From Pseudomonadota bacterium (GTDB lineage: Bacteria > Pseudomonadota > Alphaproteobacteria > Rhizobiales > Hyphomicrobiaceae): a stretch of DNA of 64,000 bases. The translations under genes and the position numbers were made by a program. Below are positions 8,959 through 19,137 of the stretch, piece after piece; positions within the stretch are counted from its first letter, which is position 1, and each line of letters opens with the position of its first letter. The stretch is taken from contig JAFECE010000006.1 of the NCBI GenBank assembly GCA_018242295.1, positions 1 through 64,000 of the forward strand. The letters run 5' to 3'. The notes under the pieces are model-generated. The model was given only the letters and a program-made list of their open reading frames with translations. It was not told the DNA's origin and searched no databases.

Positions 8959-10185
8959 ATGACCACACTGGAATCGTCACGCTCGGCGCTCCGCGCGCCG
9001 ATGGCCACCGCTTCGCTCGCCGTTCTCGTCGCCGTCAGCTTCAGCCACCTTCTCAACGATGTCATGCAGTCGTTGCTGGTGGCTGTCTATCCGATCCTGA
9101 AGCACGATTACGCGCTGACGTTCTGGCAAATTGGCCTTCTGACGATGGCGTTCCAGGTGACGGCGTCTCTGTTGCAGCCGTTCATCGGATACTTCACCGA
9201 TAAACGTCCCGTACCGTATTCGACGACCATCGGAATGGGGTCGACCTTTGTTGGCCTGCTGATGCTGGCTTTTGCAAACGGCTACGTGAGCCTGATCGTG
9301 GGCGCGGCCTGCGTCGGCATCGGCTCGGCGGTCTTTCACCCGGAATCGTCGCGCATTGCCCGCTTGGCGTCCGGCGGCCGTCACGGCTTCGCGCAATCAC
9401 TGTTTCAGCTCGGCGGCAATTTCGGCACGGCGATCGGTCCGCTACTGGCAGCATTCATCGTGCTGCCGCGCGGCCAGCAGAGCCTTGCCTGGTTCGGCTT
9501 GATCGCGCTCGTCGGCATGGCGATTCTCTGGAAAGTCAGCCAATGGGCGGCAACCGCACAGAGCAAGAGCGTCAACCAGCTGCGCCCTGCCGGGCTTCTT
9601 CATTCGCGGCGCCGGACGGCCGTCGCCCTGACGGTTCTGACCGTGCTGGTCTTCTCGAAGAACGTCTACATGGCCAGCATAACGAGCTACTACACCTTCT
9701 ATGCCATCCATCGCTTCGGCGTCTCCGTGCAGACATCGCAGTTGATGCTGTTCGCGTTTCTCGGAGCGTCCGCAGTCGGCACGATGCTTGGCGGTCTCTT
9801 CGGCGACCGTTTCGGCGCCAAGATGGTGATCTGGTTCTCGATCCTCGGCTGCCTGCCGTTTACGTTGGCGCTGCCCTATGCCGATCTCAACTGGACGATT
9901 GCGCTGTCTGTGTTGATTGGCCTCATCCTGTCGTCGGCCTTTCCGGCGATCGTCGTCTTTGCCCAAGAGCTTGTGCCCGGCCGGGTCGGCATGATCGCCG
10001 GCATCTTTTTCGGCTTTGCCTTCGGCATGGGCGGCATCGGAGCGGCCATTCTCGGCATCGTCGCCGATGCCAGAGGCATAGATTATGTCTACCAGATCTG
10101 CTCTTACCTGCCGTTTCTCGGCCTGTTGACCGTCTTTCTTCCACGGTCCGACGCGCCAGAATATGACAACGTGAAAAATGGATAA
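8959..10185 (+). CDS. MFS transporter, fosmidomycin-resistance (Fsr) type
   Basis: An inner-membrane exporter of the major facilitator superfamily. The 408-residue protein has about twelve hydrophobic segments and the Fsr-like opening SFSHLLNDVMQSLLVAVYPI, followed by FWQIGLLTMAFQVTASLLQP and the loop GYFTDKRP in the place of the MFS motif A; a second motif A-like GGLFGDRFGAK appears at the start of the second half. Members of this subfamily export fosmidomycin or other small molecules; the real substrate here is unknown. The gene sits alone between the LolA-like pair and carB. Confidence 0.88.
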   Translation: MTTLESSRSALRAPMATASLAVLVAVSFSHLLNDVMQSLLVAVYPILKHDYALTFWQIGLLTMAFQVTASLLQPFIGYFTDKRPVPYSTTIGMGSTFVGLLMLAFANGYVSLIVGAACVGIGSAVFHPESSRIARLASGGRHGFAQSLFQLGGNFGTAIGPLLAAFIVLPRGQQSLAWFGLIALVGMAILWKVSQWAATAQSKSVNQLRPAGLLHSRRRTAVALTVLTVLVFSKNVYMASITSYYTFYAIHRFGVSVQTSQLMLFAFLGASAVGTMLGGLFGDRFGAKMVIWFSILGCLPFTLALPYADLNWTIALSVLIGLILSSAFPAIVVFAQELVPGRVGMIAGIFFGFAFGMGGIGAAILGIVADARGIDYVYQICSYLPFLGLLTVFLPRSDAPEYDNVKNG

Positions 10186-10196
10186 ACGCGCTTATC

Positions 10197-10219
10197 CGCG
10201 ATGAACAATCGCGCGTAAA
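10197..10219 (+). terminator. Possible weak terminator after the MFS gene
   Basis: CGCGAT and ATCGCG form a 6-bp stem around GAACA, followed within two bases by AAAATTTT. The stem is short and the T run is interrupted from it, so this is tentative. Confidence 0.3.
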
Positions 10220-10334
10220 ATTTTCGGGGTTTCCCCGGCGCATCGCATTGCCTATAAGGCCCCCTTAGCCCGACCCCTGATCCAACCCTGAGCCGACCGC
10301 GACGTTGCGAGCCTCGGCCAAATCCGTGCGCCGA

Positions 10335-13300
10335 ATGCCAAAACGAACCGACATCAACTCAATTCTCATCATCGGCGCAGGCCCGATCGTCATCGGCCAA
10401 GCGTGCGAGTTCGACTATTCCGGCACCCAGGCCTGCAAGGCGCTGAGGGCCGAGGGCTACCGGATCATCCTCGTCAATTCCAATCCCGCGACGATCATGA
10501 CCGATCCCGATCTCGCGGACGCGACTTACGTCGAGCCGATCACTCCGGATGTGGTGGCGAAGATCATCGCCAAGGAACGCCCCGACGCGATCCTTCCGAC
10601 GATGGGCGGACAGACGGCCCTGAACACTGCGCTTGCGCTCCACAAGCAGGGCATCCTGAACAAGTACGGCGTCGAGCTCATCGGCGCCAAGGCCGAAGCC
10701 ATCGACAAGGCCGAGGATCGCCAGCTGTTCCGCGAAGCCATGCGCGAAATCGGCCTCGAAACGCCGCGTTCCGAACTCGTCAATTCGCGCGACGAAGCGG
10801 CAGCCGCCCTCGAGTATGTGGGCCTTCCGGCAATCATCAGACCCTCGTTCACGCTCGGCGGAACGGGAGGTGGCATCGCCTATAACCGCGAAGAATACTT
10901 CGAGATCATCGAGCGCGGCCTGGATGCCTCGCCGACATCGCAGGTCCTCGTCGAGGAAAGCGTTCTCGGCTGGAAAGAATTCGAGATGGAGGTCGTTCGC
11001 GACAAGGCGGACAACTGCATCATCATCTGCTCGATCGAGAACATCGACCCGATGGGCGTGCACACCGGCGACAGCATTACCGTCGCCCCGGCGCTGACGC
11101 TGACGGACAAAGAATATCAGATCATGCGCGACGCCTCGATTGCGGTGCTCCGCGAAATCGGCGTCGAGACCGGCGGCTCGAATGTCCAGTTCGCCGTCAA
11201 TCCGGCTGACGGCCGCCTCGTCGTCATCGAGATGAATCCGCGCGTTTCGCGATCGTCGGCGCTGGCATCGAAAGCGACGGGCTTCCCCATCGCCAAGGTC
11301 GCGGCCAAACTCGCCGTCGGCTACACGCTCGATGAAATTCAGAACGAAATCACCGGCGGCGCGACGCCCGCCTCGTTCGAGCCGACGATCGATTACGTCG
11401 TCACGAAGATTCCGCGCTTCGCGTTCGAGAAATTTCTCGGCGCCGATACCACGCTGACCACCTCGATGAAGTCCGTCGGCGAGGCGATGGCGATCGGCCG
11501 GACCTTCGCCGAGAGCATGCAGAAGGCTCTGCGCTCGATGGAGACTGGTCTCACCGGCTTCGACGACGTGCAGCTGGAGGGCCTTGGCCAGGGCGACGAC
11601 AAGAACATCGTCCGCGCGGCCGTTTCCCGGCCGACCTTCGATCGAATCCTGAAGGTGGCGCAAGCCTTCCGCGAAGGCTTCTTGCTCGATGAGATCCATC
11701 AGTACTGCAAAATCGATCCCTGGTTCCTGCGCGAGATCAAAGCCATCGTTGACGCCGAAGCCCGTGTCCTAGCGCACGGCTTGCCGAAATCGGTTTCTCA
11801 CTTCCGCGCGCTCAAGGCGCAGGGCTTTTCCGATGCTCGCCTTGCGAAGCTCGGCAAGACGACCGAAGCGGACGTTCGCGCCCGGCGCAAGGCACTGGGC
11901 GTCGAGCCCGTATTCAAGCGCATCGATACCTGCGCGGCGGAATTCGCCTCGCCAACCGCCTACATGTATTCGACCTACGAAACGGGTCTTAGCGGCGCCC
12001 CCGTCTGCGAAGCCGACCCAACCGGCAAGAACAAGATCGTCATCCTGGGTGGTGGCCCGAACCGCATCGGCCAGGGCATCGAATTCGACTACTGCTGCTG
12101 CCACGCCTGCTTCGCGCTGACGGCCGCCGGCTTCGAGACGATCATGATCAACTGCAATCCGGAAACCGTCTCGACCGACTACGACACCTCCGATCGTCTT
12201 TTCTTCGAGCCATTGACCGCAGAAGACGTTCTCGAAGTCATCCGCCGTGAAAACAACAACGGTACGCTCAAAGGCGTGATCGTACAGTTCGGCGGCCAGA
12301 CGCCGCTCAAGCTCGCGAGCGCGCTGGAAGAGGCTGGCGTCCCGATCCTCGGCACCTCACCCGATGCCATCGATCTCGCCGAAGACCGCGATCGTTTCAA
12401 AGCGCTGATCGACAAGCTGGGGCTCACCCAGCCGAAGAGCGGCATCGCCAAAGCCCCGGGCGAGGCGCGCGGCATCGCCGAGCAGATCGGCTACCCGGTC
12501 GTCATTCGGCCTTCGTACGTTCTGGGCGGACGCGGCATGGAGATTGTCCACGATGGGGCAGAGGTCGACCGCTATGTCGCCCGTCTTTCGGCAACGCTCG
12601 ACAAGCCGTCGGAACTCGTAGTCTCCGAAAAGCGCCCGCTTCTGATCGACAGCTATTTGACCGATGCCGTCGAGGTCGACGTGGACTGCCTTTCCGATGG
12701 CAAGGACACGTTCGTCGCCGGCATCATGGAGCACATCGAGGAAGCCGGGATTCACTCCGGCGACAGCGCCTGCTCGTTGCCCCCGCATTCGTTGTCGCCA
12801 GCCATTATCGCCGAACTCGAGCGGCAGACGCGCGAACTCGCACTCGCGCTGCGCGTCGTCGGGCTGATGAACGTCCAGTTCGCAATAAAGGACGAGCAGG
12901 TCTTCATCCTAGAGGTCAATCCGCGTGCGTCACGAACCGTGCCGTTCGTCGCCAAGGTCATCGGCTTGCCGATTGCCTCGATCGCAGCGCAAGTGATGGC
13001 AGGCAAGCCGCTTGCCAGCTTCAAGCTGTCGAAGCCCGCTTACAAGCACATCGCCGTCAAGGAAGCCGTGTTTCCGTTCGCGCGGTTCCTCGGCGTCGAT
13101 CCGATCCTCGGGCCGGAAATGCGCTCGACGGGTGAGGTCATGGGCATCGACCACGACTTCGCGATGGCGTTCGGGAAAAGCCAGCTCGGCGCCGGCCAGA
13201 AACTGCCATCGGGCGGGACGGTTTTCGTCTCCGTCAAGGAAAGCGATAAGGCGCGCGTCGTTGCGCCCGTCCGGGAGCTTGCCGCCATGGGCTTCAAGAT

Positions 13301-13610
13301 CGTTGCCACCCGCGGGACGAAGCGTCTGCTGGAGGCCAACGGTATCCAGTGCGATGCCATCAACAAGGTTCTGGAAGGCCGTCCGCACATCGTCGACGCG
13401 ATGAAGAACGGGGACATTCACCTTGTTTTCAATACAACCGAAGGGGCTAAGGCCCTGAGCGACAGCAAGGACATCCGGCGCACGGCCTTGCTTCACCACA
13501 TCCCCTACTATACAACATTGGCCGGGGCAGTAGCGGTTACACGGGCCATCAAAGCGTTGGCATCGGACACGCTGGAAGTGGCTCCGTTGCAGGCTTTCGC
13601 CCATCGCTAA
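10335..13610 (+). CDS. carB: Carbamoyl-phosphate synthase large subunit
   Basis: Makes carbamoyl phosphate from bicarbonate, two ATP and ammonia delivered by CarA. The 1091-residue protein is full length: two homologous ATP-grasp halves, the first opening with [20 protein letters not shown] and [17 protein letters not shown], the second with [20 protein letters not shown], and a C-terminal MGS-like allosteric domain (about 940-1091, [13 protein letters not shown]...[15 protein letters not shown]). I use the ATG at 10335 because MPKRTD is the family start; an upstream in-frame TTG would add ten unlikely residues. The gene is followed by greA, as in many Rhizobiales. Confidence 0.98.
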   Translation: MPKRTDINSILIIGAGPIVIGQACEFDYSGTQACKALRAEGYRIILVNSNPATIMTDPDLADATYVEPITPDVVAKIIAKERPDAILPTMGGQTALNTALALHKQGILNKYGVELIGAKAEAIDKAEDRQLFREAMREIGLETPRSELVNSRDEAAAALEYVGLPAIIRPSFTLGGTGGGIAYNREEYFEIIERGLDASPTSQVLVEESVLGWKEFEMEVVRDKADNCIIICSIENIDPMGVHTGDSITVAPALTLTDKEYQIMRDASIAVLREIGVETGGSNVQFAVNPADGRLVVIEMNPRVSRSSALASKATGFPIAKVAAKLAVGYTLDEIQNEITGGATPASFEPTIDYVVTKIPRFAFEKFLGADTTLTTSMKSVGEAMAIGRTFAESMQKALRSMETGLTGFDDVQLEGLGQGDDKNIVRAAVSRPTFDRILKVAQAFREGFLLDEIHQYCKIDPWFLREIKAIVDAEARVLAHGLPKSVSHFRALKAQGFSDARLAKLGKTTEADVRARRKALGVEPVFKRIDTCAAEFASPTAYMYSTYETGLSGAPVCEADPTGKNKIVILGGGPNRIGQGIEFDYCCCHACFALTAAGFETIMINCNPETVSTDYDTSDRLFFEPLTAEDVLEVIRRENNNGTLKGVIVQFGGQTPLKLASALEEAGVPILGTSPDAIDLAEDRDRFKALIDKLGLTQPKSGIAKAPGEARGIAEQIGYPVVIRPSYVLGGRGMEIVHDGAEVDRYVARLSATLDKPSELVVSEKRPLLIDSYLTDAVEVDVDCLSDGKDTFVAGIMEHIEEAGIHSGDSACSLPPHSLSPAIIAELERQTRELALALRVVGLMNVQFAIKDEQVFILEVNPRASRTVPFVAKVIGLPIASIAAQVMAGKPLASFKLSKPAYKHIAVKEAVFPFARFLGVDPILGPEMRSTGEVMGIDHDFAMAFGKSQLGAGQKLPSGGTVFVSVKESDKARVVAPVRELAAMGFKIVATRGTKRLLEANGIQCDAINKVLEGRPHIVDAMKNGDIHLVFNTTEGAKALSDSKDIRRTALLHHIPYYTTLAGAVAVTRAIKALASDTLEVAPLQAFAHR

Positions 13611-13736
13611 GCCTTTCTTGGAGTGTTCGGAGTGCGCTGGGAGGCGCGCCCGGCTTCGCTGCTTTCCTGTATGCCAACCCTACTGTTACCGTGTGTTGGG
13701 GGCCTCTTCCCCGCAATAATCGAGCCGTTGGAGAAC

Positions 13737-14213
13737 ATGATGGAACGGGTGCCGATGACGCTTGAGGGTTACAAGAACCTCGAGGAGGAACTGCACCGCC
13801 TGAAGGCTGTCGAGCGCCCGCGGATCATCGCGGCGATCTCCGAGGCGCGCGCTCACGGGGACCTGTCGGAAAATGCCGAGTACCATGCCGCCAAAGAACA
13901 GCAGGGATTGAACGAGGCACGCGTCGCCGAGATCGAGGACAAGATCAATCGCGCTGAAGTTATTGATATCACAAAGCTTTCCGGAGACACGATCAAGTTC
14001 GGCGCGACCGTTACGCTGCAGGACGAAGATTCCGGCGACAAGGTCACCTATACGATCGTAGGCGATACGGAAGCGGATTTGCGCGCGCGTAAAATCTCCA
14101 TTTCCTCCCCCATCGCCCGTGCGCTCATCGGAAAGGCCAAGGGCGAAAGCGTCGACGTCACCACGCCGAAAGGCACGCGCACGCTCGAAGTTCTGAAGGT
14201 AAACTGGGGCTGA
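13737..14213 (+). CDS. greA: Transcription elongation factor GreA
   Basis: Rescues backtracked RNA polymerase by stimulating transcript cleavage. The 158-residue product matches GreA length and shows the N-terminal coiled-coil hairpin ([17 protein letters not shown], then [20 protein letters not shown] with the acidic tip residues) and the C-terminal FKBP-like domain ([20 protein letters not shown]). The frame is open upstream for 38 more residues, but that extension is unlike GreA, and GGAG sits just before the ATG at 13737, so I start there. It lies 126 bases after carB on the same strand. Confidence 0.96.
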   Translation: MMERVPMTLEGYKNLEEELHRLKAVERPRIIAAISEARAHGDLSENAEYHAAKEQQGLNEARVAEIEDKINRAEVIDITKLSGDTIKFGATVTLQDEDSGDKVTYTIVGDTEADLRARKISISSPIARALIGKAKGESVDVTTPKGTRTLEVLKVNWG

Positions 14214-14239
14214 GCCGAGCTGAGCCCGCTCCCGATCCT

Positions 14240-14809
14240 TCAATCGCTATTGTTGCTGCCATCGAAGAATGCCGAGGCGGACCGGCATTCTTCCTTCGAC
14301 TGAACAAGGTCGAAGGCGCGATCGTCGCCCGTTTTGTCGTTGAGCTCGACATCGCCGGCGCCGCCTTGGATGGCGATACCGCTATCCCCAGGCTCGAGGC
14401 GAAGTTCGCCACCATTCTGGGGCGTCAGCCGGAAGACGCCGCCGTCACCTTCGAGAAAACACTCGAAATCCGTGTCGTTCGTCTTGCATCGTGCGGCCTG
14501 ACCGTACCAGTCGGGGCCCGATTTCAGCATGAGCCCGAAGCCGATTTCAAACCGGTCGGCGGTATTTGGCGTCCCGTCCGAATTCTGCTTGGAAAGGTCA
14601 ATCTCGATTTTGTGGACCCGGTGTCCCGGGTGGTCCTTGAGAAAGGGCTCGTCATAGGTCCGAGCAAAACAGGGCGCGCCGTCGAGCACATTCGCGAAAT
14701 AGCTATTGTAAAGGTCGTCCGAAGTTGCCGCGCTGGACGGCAATACGCTCACGACCGAGATAACGAGCGCTTTTCCGGTACCCAGCGCCAGATTAGGAAA
14801 GGTTCTCAT
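14240..14809 (-). CDS. Exported protein of unknown function
   Basis: I do not recognise this family. The 189-residue product begins with a probable Sec signal peptide (ALVISVVSVLPSSAA, cleavage about residue 28) and continues as a soluble, acidic protein with four cysteines (in GAPCFAR, AARCKT, FECFLEG and EECRSA), suggesting disulfides in the periplasm. The segment RFEIGFGLMLKSGPDWYGQA and later DFECFLEGDGGVFRL read like a small beta-rich domain. The ATG at 14809 is supported by GGAGG four bases upstream. The gene follows the Lrp gene on the same strand with only 27 bases between, so the two may be co-transcribed. Confidence 0.7.
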   Translation of the reverse strand: MRTFPNLALGTGKALVISVVSVLPSSAATSDDLYNSYFANVLDGAPCFARTYDEPFLKDHPGHRVHKIEIDLSKQNSDGTPNTADRFEIGFGLMLKSGPDWYGQAARCKTNDTDFECFLEGDGGVFRLTPQNGGELRLEPGDSGIAIQGGAGDVELNDKTGDDRAFDLVQSKEECRSASAFFDGSNNSD

Positions 14810-14836
14810 CAACCCTCCGCGAAATGGCCTCGTCCA

Positions 14837-15325
14837 CTACGTTCCTTCCGGGCCTTCCATGCTGATCGGCACGCCCGGATCGCGTTTCGCCTGGCGGATC
14901 GTCAGATAGGTTTTGACGCTGGCGACATTCGGCGCCGCCGTCAGTTCGTCGAGCACGAAGCCTTGAAACCGTTGCAGATCCCGAGCGATACACTTCAGTA
15001 TAAAATCGCTTTCGCCGGACAGCATGTAGGCTTCTCGGACGAGGGGCCAGCTGAGAATTCTGTTTTCGAAGGAGCGGAGATCGGATTCCGCCTGATTGTG
15101 CAGCCGAACCATGGCGAATGCCGTCAGCGCATATCCGAGCCTTACCTCATCGACGAGAGCGGTATAGCTTGTGATGAGCCCAGCTTCCTCGAGCGCCCGC
15201 ACGCGCCGGAGGCAAGGCGGTGCCGACAAGCCGATGCGATTGGCGAGAGCGATATTGGTGATGCGTCCGTCGGCTTGCAGCTCGCGCAGGATCCGCCAGT
15301 CCGTTTCGTCGAGTTCGATTGCCAT
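14837..15325 (-). CDS. Lrp/AsnC family transcriptional regulator
   Basis: A 162-residue DNA-binding regulator. The N-terminal winged helix-turn-helix is clear (LDETDWRILRELQADGRITN, then ALANRIGLSAPPCLRRVRAL), followed by the RAM/Lrp ligand-binding domain (ALTAFAMVRLHNQ, SGESDFILKCIARDL, VASVKTYLTI). Members respond to amino acids and bind DNA as octamers or larger oligomers. It is encoded divergently from the ELM1-family gene across 126 bases, so autoregulation or control of that neighbour is plausible. The sequence alone does not name the effector. Confidence 0.93.
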   Translation of the reverse strand: MAIELDETDWRILRELQADGRITNIALANRIGLSAPPCLRRVRALEEAGLITSYTALVDEVRLGYALTAFAMVRLHNQAESDLRSFENRILSWPLVREAYMLSGESDFILKCIARDLQRFQGFVLDELTAAPNVASVKTYLTIRQAKRDPGVPISMEGPEGT

Positions 15326-15451
15326 GGAGCCGCGCCAATGCAGGGAAGGCAGAGTAATAACAGGAATGTAGATAGCCGCACGAAGTTTCGCTTATTTCTT
15401 TAACCGGACCGCCGCTATTCTCAAGACCGCCTCGGTGAGGAGCCGCAAAGT

Positions 15452-16489
15452 TTGTCGAACATGACTCGCACCGACCCATACGCGACCCTGTTTCAAGGCC
15501 AGACCGCCTGGATTTTCTCTGACGGCAAGGCCGGGCATGAAGCCCAGGCCCTGGGCGTCGTCGAGGCGCTCGGACTGTCGCCCGAAATCCGCCGGATAGA
15601 CCTGGCTGGCATCTACAAGTTTATCGCCCCCTGGGGTCCGCTGCCGGCCGTCGCCACGACCAATGGCGGCAGGCTGCGGATCCGCCCGCCGTGGCCTACC
15701 TTCGCATTCGCGACGGGCCGGACCACCATCCCCTACATCCGCGCCCTGAAGCGCCGGGCGGGGCTCGAGACCTATACCGTCATCCTGATGGATCCCCGCA
15801 CGGGGCCGAGTAGCGCCGATCTCATATGGGTTCCGGCCCATGACCGGCGCCGAGGCCCAAACGTCATCTCGACGCTGACGGCGCCGCATCGCTTTTCGCC
15901 CGCCCGCTTGCGTGCGCTCAACACCACCGTGCCGCCGAAGATCGCCGCCCTGCCACGGCCGCGCATTGCATGCCTGATCGGTGGCCCGAACGGCGACTAC
16001 TGGTACTCGGCCGCGGACGAGACGCGGCTGGTGGAGACATTGGGCCAGCTGGCGGCGAGCGGCGTGGGCCTGATGATCACCACGTCGCGGCGTACGCCCG
16101 AGCGTCTCGCAGCGCGCCTGCGGGGCTCGGTCGCTGCCGCGCAGTCCTTCTTCTGGGATGGGGAAGGACAAAATCCGTACCCCGACTTCGTCGCCCATGC
16201 CGACATGTTCGTTATTACGGCCGACAGCGTCAGCATGACCTGCGAAGCGGCCGCGACGGGACGGCCGATTTTCGTTTTCGCCCCGAGCGGCGGAAGCGCG
16301 AAGTTCAATCGTTTCCACTCCGGGCTCGCGTCTTATGGCGCCACCCGGCCATTGCCTCCGCCCGGCGAACCGCTGCCGTCGTGGACATATGAGCCGCTGC
16401 ATTCGGCTGACGTTATCGCCGCCGAAATAGCGAAACGCTGGCGCAGGCGCGCTGAACTGCTGCCGGGTCTGGTCAAAGCCAAGATCTGA
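15452..16489 (+). CDS. Mitochondrial fission ELM1 family protein (DUF1022)
   Basis: A 345-residue protein of the bacterial ELM1-like family, related in fold to GT-B glycosyltransferases; the bacterial function is unknown. Diagnostic blocks are WIFSDGKAGHEAQALGVVEA at the N-terminus, FAFATGRTTIPYIRALKR near residue 88, CLIGGPNGDYWYS near 174, and ITADSVSMTCEAAATGRPIF near 255. GAGGAG at 15437-15442 is nine bases from a TTG at 15452 but eighteen from the next ATG (15461), so I prefer the TTG; the difference is three residues. It is divergent from the Lrp regulator. The plant protein of this family acts in mitochondrial fission, which gives the name but no direct role here. Confidence 0.87.
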   Translation: MSNMTRTDPYATLFQGQTAWIFSDGKAGHEAQALGVVEALGLSPEIRRIDLAGIYKFIAPWGPLPAVATTNGGRLRIRPPWPTFAFATGRTTIPYIRALKRRAGLETYTVILMDPRTGPSSADLIWVPAHDRRRGPNVISTLTAPHRFSPARLRALNTTVPPKIAALPRPRIACLIGGPNGDYWYSAADETRLVETLGQLAASGVGLMITTSRRTPERLAARLRGSVAAAQSFFWDGEGQNPYPDFVAHADMFVITADSVSMTCEAAATGRPIFVFAPSGGSAKFNRFHSGLASYGATRPLPPPGEPLPSWTYEPLHSADVIAAEIAKRWRRRAELLPGLVKAKI

Positions 16490-16529
16490 AGATCAAACGA
16501 GAACGAGGAAGGCGAGAGGCGAAGGGCCG

Positions 16530-17279
16530 ATGACAAAAGTCTTCTCGTCGAAGGATGTCGTTTTCGGTTCAGCCGATCTTTGCGCCGGCGGAACGCTCGC
16601 CCAATCGTTCGAAGTCATTCATCCTTCGGAACGGCGCAGGCTGCAGCTCTGGGCGGAACTCGGCGTGCTTTTCGTCGGCCTACCGCTCCTGATGCGGATC
16701 GCCGTCTTCGACTACCGCGTTCCGCTGTTTTACGCGCTGCCGCCCGTATTCACCGGATTTCTCGCATTCCTGTATTTCGACCGCACCTTCAGCATGAAAA
16801 AAGAGCTGAGCCGCGGCATCTGCTGGTCGACGGCGCTCTCGATCCTCGGCACGTTCGTCATCGGAAGCGCGCTGGTCGCCTCGCTCGTTGCGGTATTGAT
16901 GCCTGAAAGACTGTTCGCGCTCGCCGCCGAGCGTCCGGGCCTCTGGCTGAAGATTATGACGCTCTATCCGTTCACGTCCGTATTGCCGCAGGAATTCGCC
17001 TACAGGGTCTTCTTCTTTCACCGCTACGGACCGTTGTTTCATTCGCGGTGGACCCTGATCCTCGCCAACGCGATGGCATTTGGCTTTGCTCACATCCTCT
17101 TCCGCAACTGGATTGCGGTCGGTGGAACGTTCGTCGTCGGATTGCTGCTGGCGTGGCGCTACGAGCGCACCCGGTCGTTCTGGCCGGTTTATATGGAGCA
17201 CTGCCTCTGGGGATGGCTCGTATTCACGATCGGCCTCGGCGTTTATTTCTTCACCGGCGTCAAAAACCCGGCCTGGTGA
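16530..17279 (+). CDS. CPBP-family intramembrane metalloprotease (CAAX protease-like)
   Basis: A 249-residue membrane protein with about seven hydrophobic segments. The CPBP motifs are recognisable: QEFAYR near residue 155 in place of the usual EExxxR, FGFAH near 187 (FxxxH), and HCLWG near 223 for the third motif. The first glutamate of motif 1 is Gln and the last motif lacks the usual Asn/Asp, so activity may be altered. Family members are prenyl-protein or bacteriocin-related proteases. It is 40 bases after the ELM1-like gene on the same strand. Confidence 0.82.
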   Translation: MTKVFSSKDVVFGSADLCAGGTLAQSFEVIHPSERRRLQLWAELGVLFVGLPLLMRIAVFDYRVPLFYALPPVFTGFLAFLYFDRTFSMKKELSRGICWSTALSILGTFVIGSALVASLVAVLMPERLFALAAERPGLWLKIMTLYPFTSVLPQEFAYRVFFFHRYGPLFHSRWTLILANAMAFGFAHILFRNWIAVGGTFVVGLLLAWRYERTRSFWPVYMEHCLWGWLVFTIGLGVYFFTGVKNPAW

Positions 17280-17412
17280 TCGGGGAACCGAGGCGAAGCC
17301 CGCCGCGCCCGCGGCACGTCGCACATGGGCGCAATGATGCAATTGAGGAAGCCGCGACAATCGGCTAGGAAGTCCCCAATCCCGAAACTTTACTCCGAAC
17401 GAGGCGCCGCTA

Positions 17413-19071
17413 ATGGCAGCACATCAGTACGTTTATCACATGCACAAGCTTTCCAAGGCCTATCCGGGCGGCAAGCAGGTGCTGAAGGACATCTCGCTTT
17501 CGTTCCTTCCGGGCGCCAAGATCGGCGTCGTCGGCCTCAACGGCGCCGGTAAATCGACGCTGCTCAAAATCATGGCCGGACGCATCGACGACTTCACGGG
17601 CGAAGCCTGGGCTGCCGAGGGCATCAAGGTCGGATACCTGCCGCAGGAGCCGGAACTCGATCCCGATAAGGATGTGCTTGGTAATGCCATGGAGGGTGTC
17701 GCCGAGAAGAAGGCCATCCTCGATCGTTATAACGAAATCGCGGCGAACTATTCCGAAGAAACAGCCGACGAGATGACGGCGCTCCAGGACCAGATCGACG
17801 CGCAGAACCTTTGGGATCTCGATGCTCAGGTCGAGCAGGCGTTGGATGCGCTGCGCTCGCCTCCGGGCGACGCCGACGTGACGAAACTTTCGGGCGGCGA
17901 GAAACGTCGCGTGGCGCTGACCCGGCTTCTCCTGTCGAAGCCCGACATTCTTCTCCTCGACGAGCCGACCAACCATCTCGACGCCGAAAGCGTCGCCTGG
18001 CTTGAGCGCTATCTGAAGGAATACACGGGCTGCGTCATCCTCGTGACCCACGACCGCTACTTCCTCGACAACATCACGGAATGGACGCTCGAGCTGGACC
18101 GCGGACAGGGCGTGCCGTGGAAAGGAAACTACTCCGGCTGGCTCGAGCAGAAAGCCAAGCGCGAAGCCGTCGAGAAGGCGCAGGAGGAGGGTAAGCAAAA
18201 GGCTCTCTCGCGCGAACTCGAATGGATCCGGTCATCACCGAAGGCCCGTCAGGCCAAGTCGAAGGCGCGTATCACCGCCTACGAGAAGCTTGTCGATGAG
18301 GCAGGCCGCGAGGAAACCGGACGCGCGTCCATCCAGATCGCAACCGGCCCGCGTCTCGGCGGCGTCGTCATCGAAGCGGAAGGCCTGTCGAAAGCATTCG
18401 GCGACCGCCTGCTGATCGACAATCTCTCGTTCAAGCTCCCTCCCGGCGGCATTGTCGGGGTCATTGGCCCCAACGGCGCCGGTAAGACGACCCTCTTCAA
18501 AATGCTCACCGGTGCGGAGCAGCCCGATAAGGGTTCGATCCGTCTCGGCGACACTGTGAAGATCGGCTACGTCGATCAGTCCCGCGCCCATTTGGACGAC
18601 AAGAAGACAGTCTGGGAAGAGATCTCAGGCGGCCTCGATCAGATGCTGCTCGGCGGCAAGAAGGAAGTACCCAGCCGCGCCTATTGCGGCTGGTTCAACT
18701 TCAAGGGCGCCGACCAGCAAAAGAAGGTCGGCATGCTATCGGGCGGCGAACGCAACCGCGTGCACCTTGCGAAGCTCTTGAAGGAGGGCGGCAACCTGCT
18801 GCTGCTCGACGAGCCGACCAACGATCTCGATACTGAGACGCTCGGCGCCCTTGAAGCAGCGCTCGAAGATTTCCCCGGCTGCGCCGTGGTCATCTCGCAT
18901 GACCGCTTCTTCCTCGATCGTCTCGCTACGCACATTCTCGCATTCGAAGGCGACAGCCACGTCGAATGGTTTGAAGGCAACTTCGCCGACTACGAAGAGG
19001 ACAAGAAGCGCCGCCTCGGCGATCAGGCCGTCGAGCCGCACCGGATCAAGTTCAAGCGCTTCGAACGGTGA
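17413..19071 (+). CDS. ettA: Energy-dependent translational throttle protein EttA (ABC-F ATPase)
   Basis: A ribosome-associated ABC-F protein that gates entry of the 70S ribosome into elongation according to the energy state. The 552-residue product has two ABC domains without membrane spans: Walker A GLNGAGKS (about residue 42) and GPNGAGKT (about 352), signatures [15 protein letters not shown] and [15 protein letters not shown], and Walker [12 protein letters not shown] and [11 protein letters not shown]. An arm insertion follows the first Walker A and a charged linker lies between the domains (about 245-305, rich in Lys/Arg/Glu). The length fits EttA rather than Uup. Transcription probably ends at the long hairpin just downstream. 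Confidence 0.95.
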   Translation: MAAHQYVYHMHKLSKAYPGGKQVLKDISLSFLPGAKIGVVGLNGAGKSTLLKIMAGRIDDFTGEAWAAEGIKVGYLPQEPELDPDKDVLGNAMEGVAEKKAILDRYNEIAANYSEETADEMTALQDQIDAQNLWDLDAQVEQALDALRSPPGDADVTKLSGGEKRRVALTRLLLSKPDILLLDEPTNHLDAESVAWLERYLKEYTGCVILVTHDRYFLDNITEWTLELDRGQGVPWKGNYSGWLEQKAKREAVEKAQEEGKQKALSRELEWIRSSPKARQAKSKARITAYEKLVDEAGREETGRASIQIATGPRLGGVVIEAEGLSKAFGDRLLIDNLSFKLPPGGIVGVIGPNGAGKTTLFKMLTGAEQPDKGSIRLGDTVKIGYVDQSRAHLDDKKTVWEEISGGLDQMLLGGKKEVPSRAYCGWFNFKGADQQKKVGMLSGGERNRVHLAKLLKEGGNLLLLDEPTNDLDTETLGALEAALEDFPGCAVVISHDRFFLDRLATHILAFEGDSHVEWFEGNFADYEEDKKRRLGDQAVEPHRIKFKRFER

Positions 19072-19079
19072 TTGAACCC

Positions 19080-19136
19080 GCTAGCCATCAGACGGTCACG
19101 AACATCCGCTCGGAGTGCGTGACCGTCCTGGCTAGC
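19080..19136. terminator. Long hairpin between convergent genes, probable bidirectional terminator
   Basis: GCTAGCC pairs with GGCTAGC and GACGGTCACG pairs with CGTGACCGTC, giving an interrupted 17-bp stem with a 17-nt loop. It lies between the ettA stop and the stop of the minus-strand gene that ends at 19138. No strong T run follows on either side. Confidence 0.6.
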
Positions 19137-19137
19137 T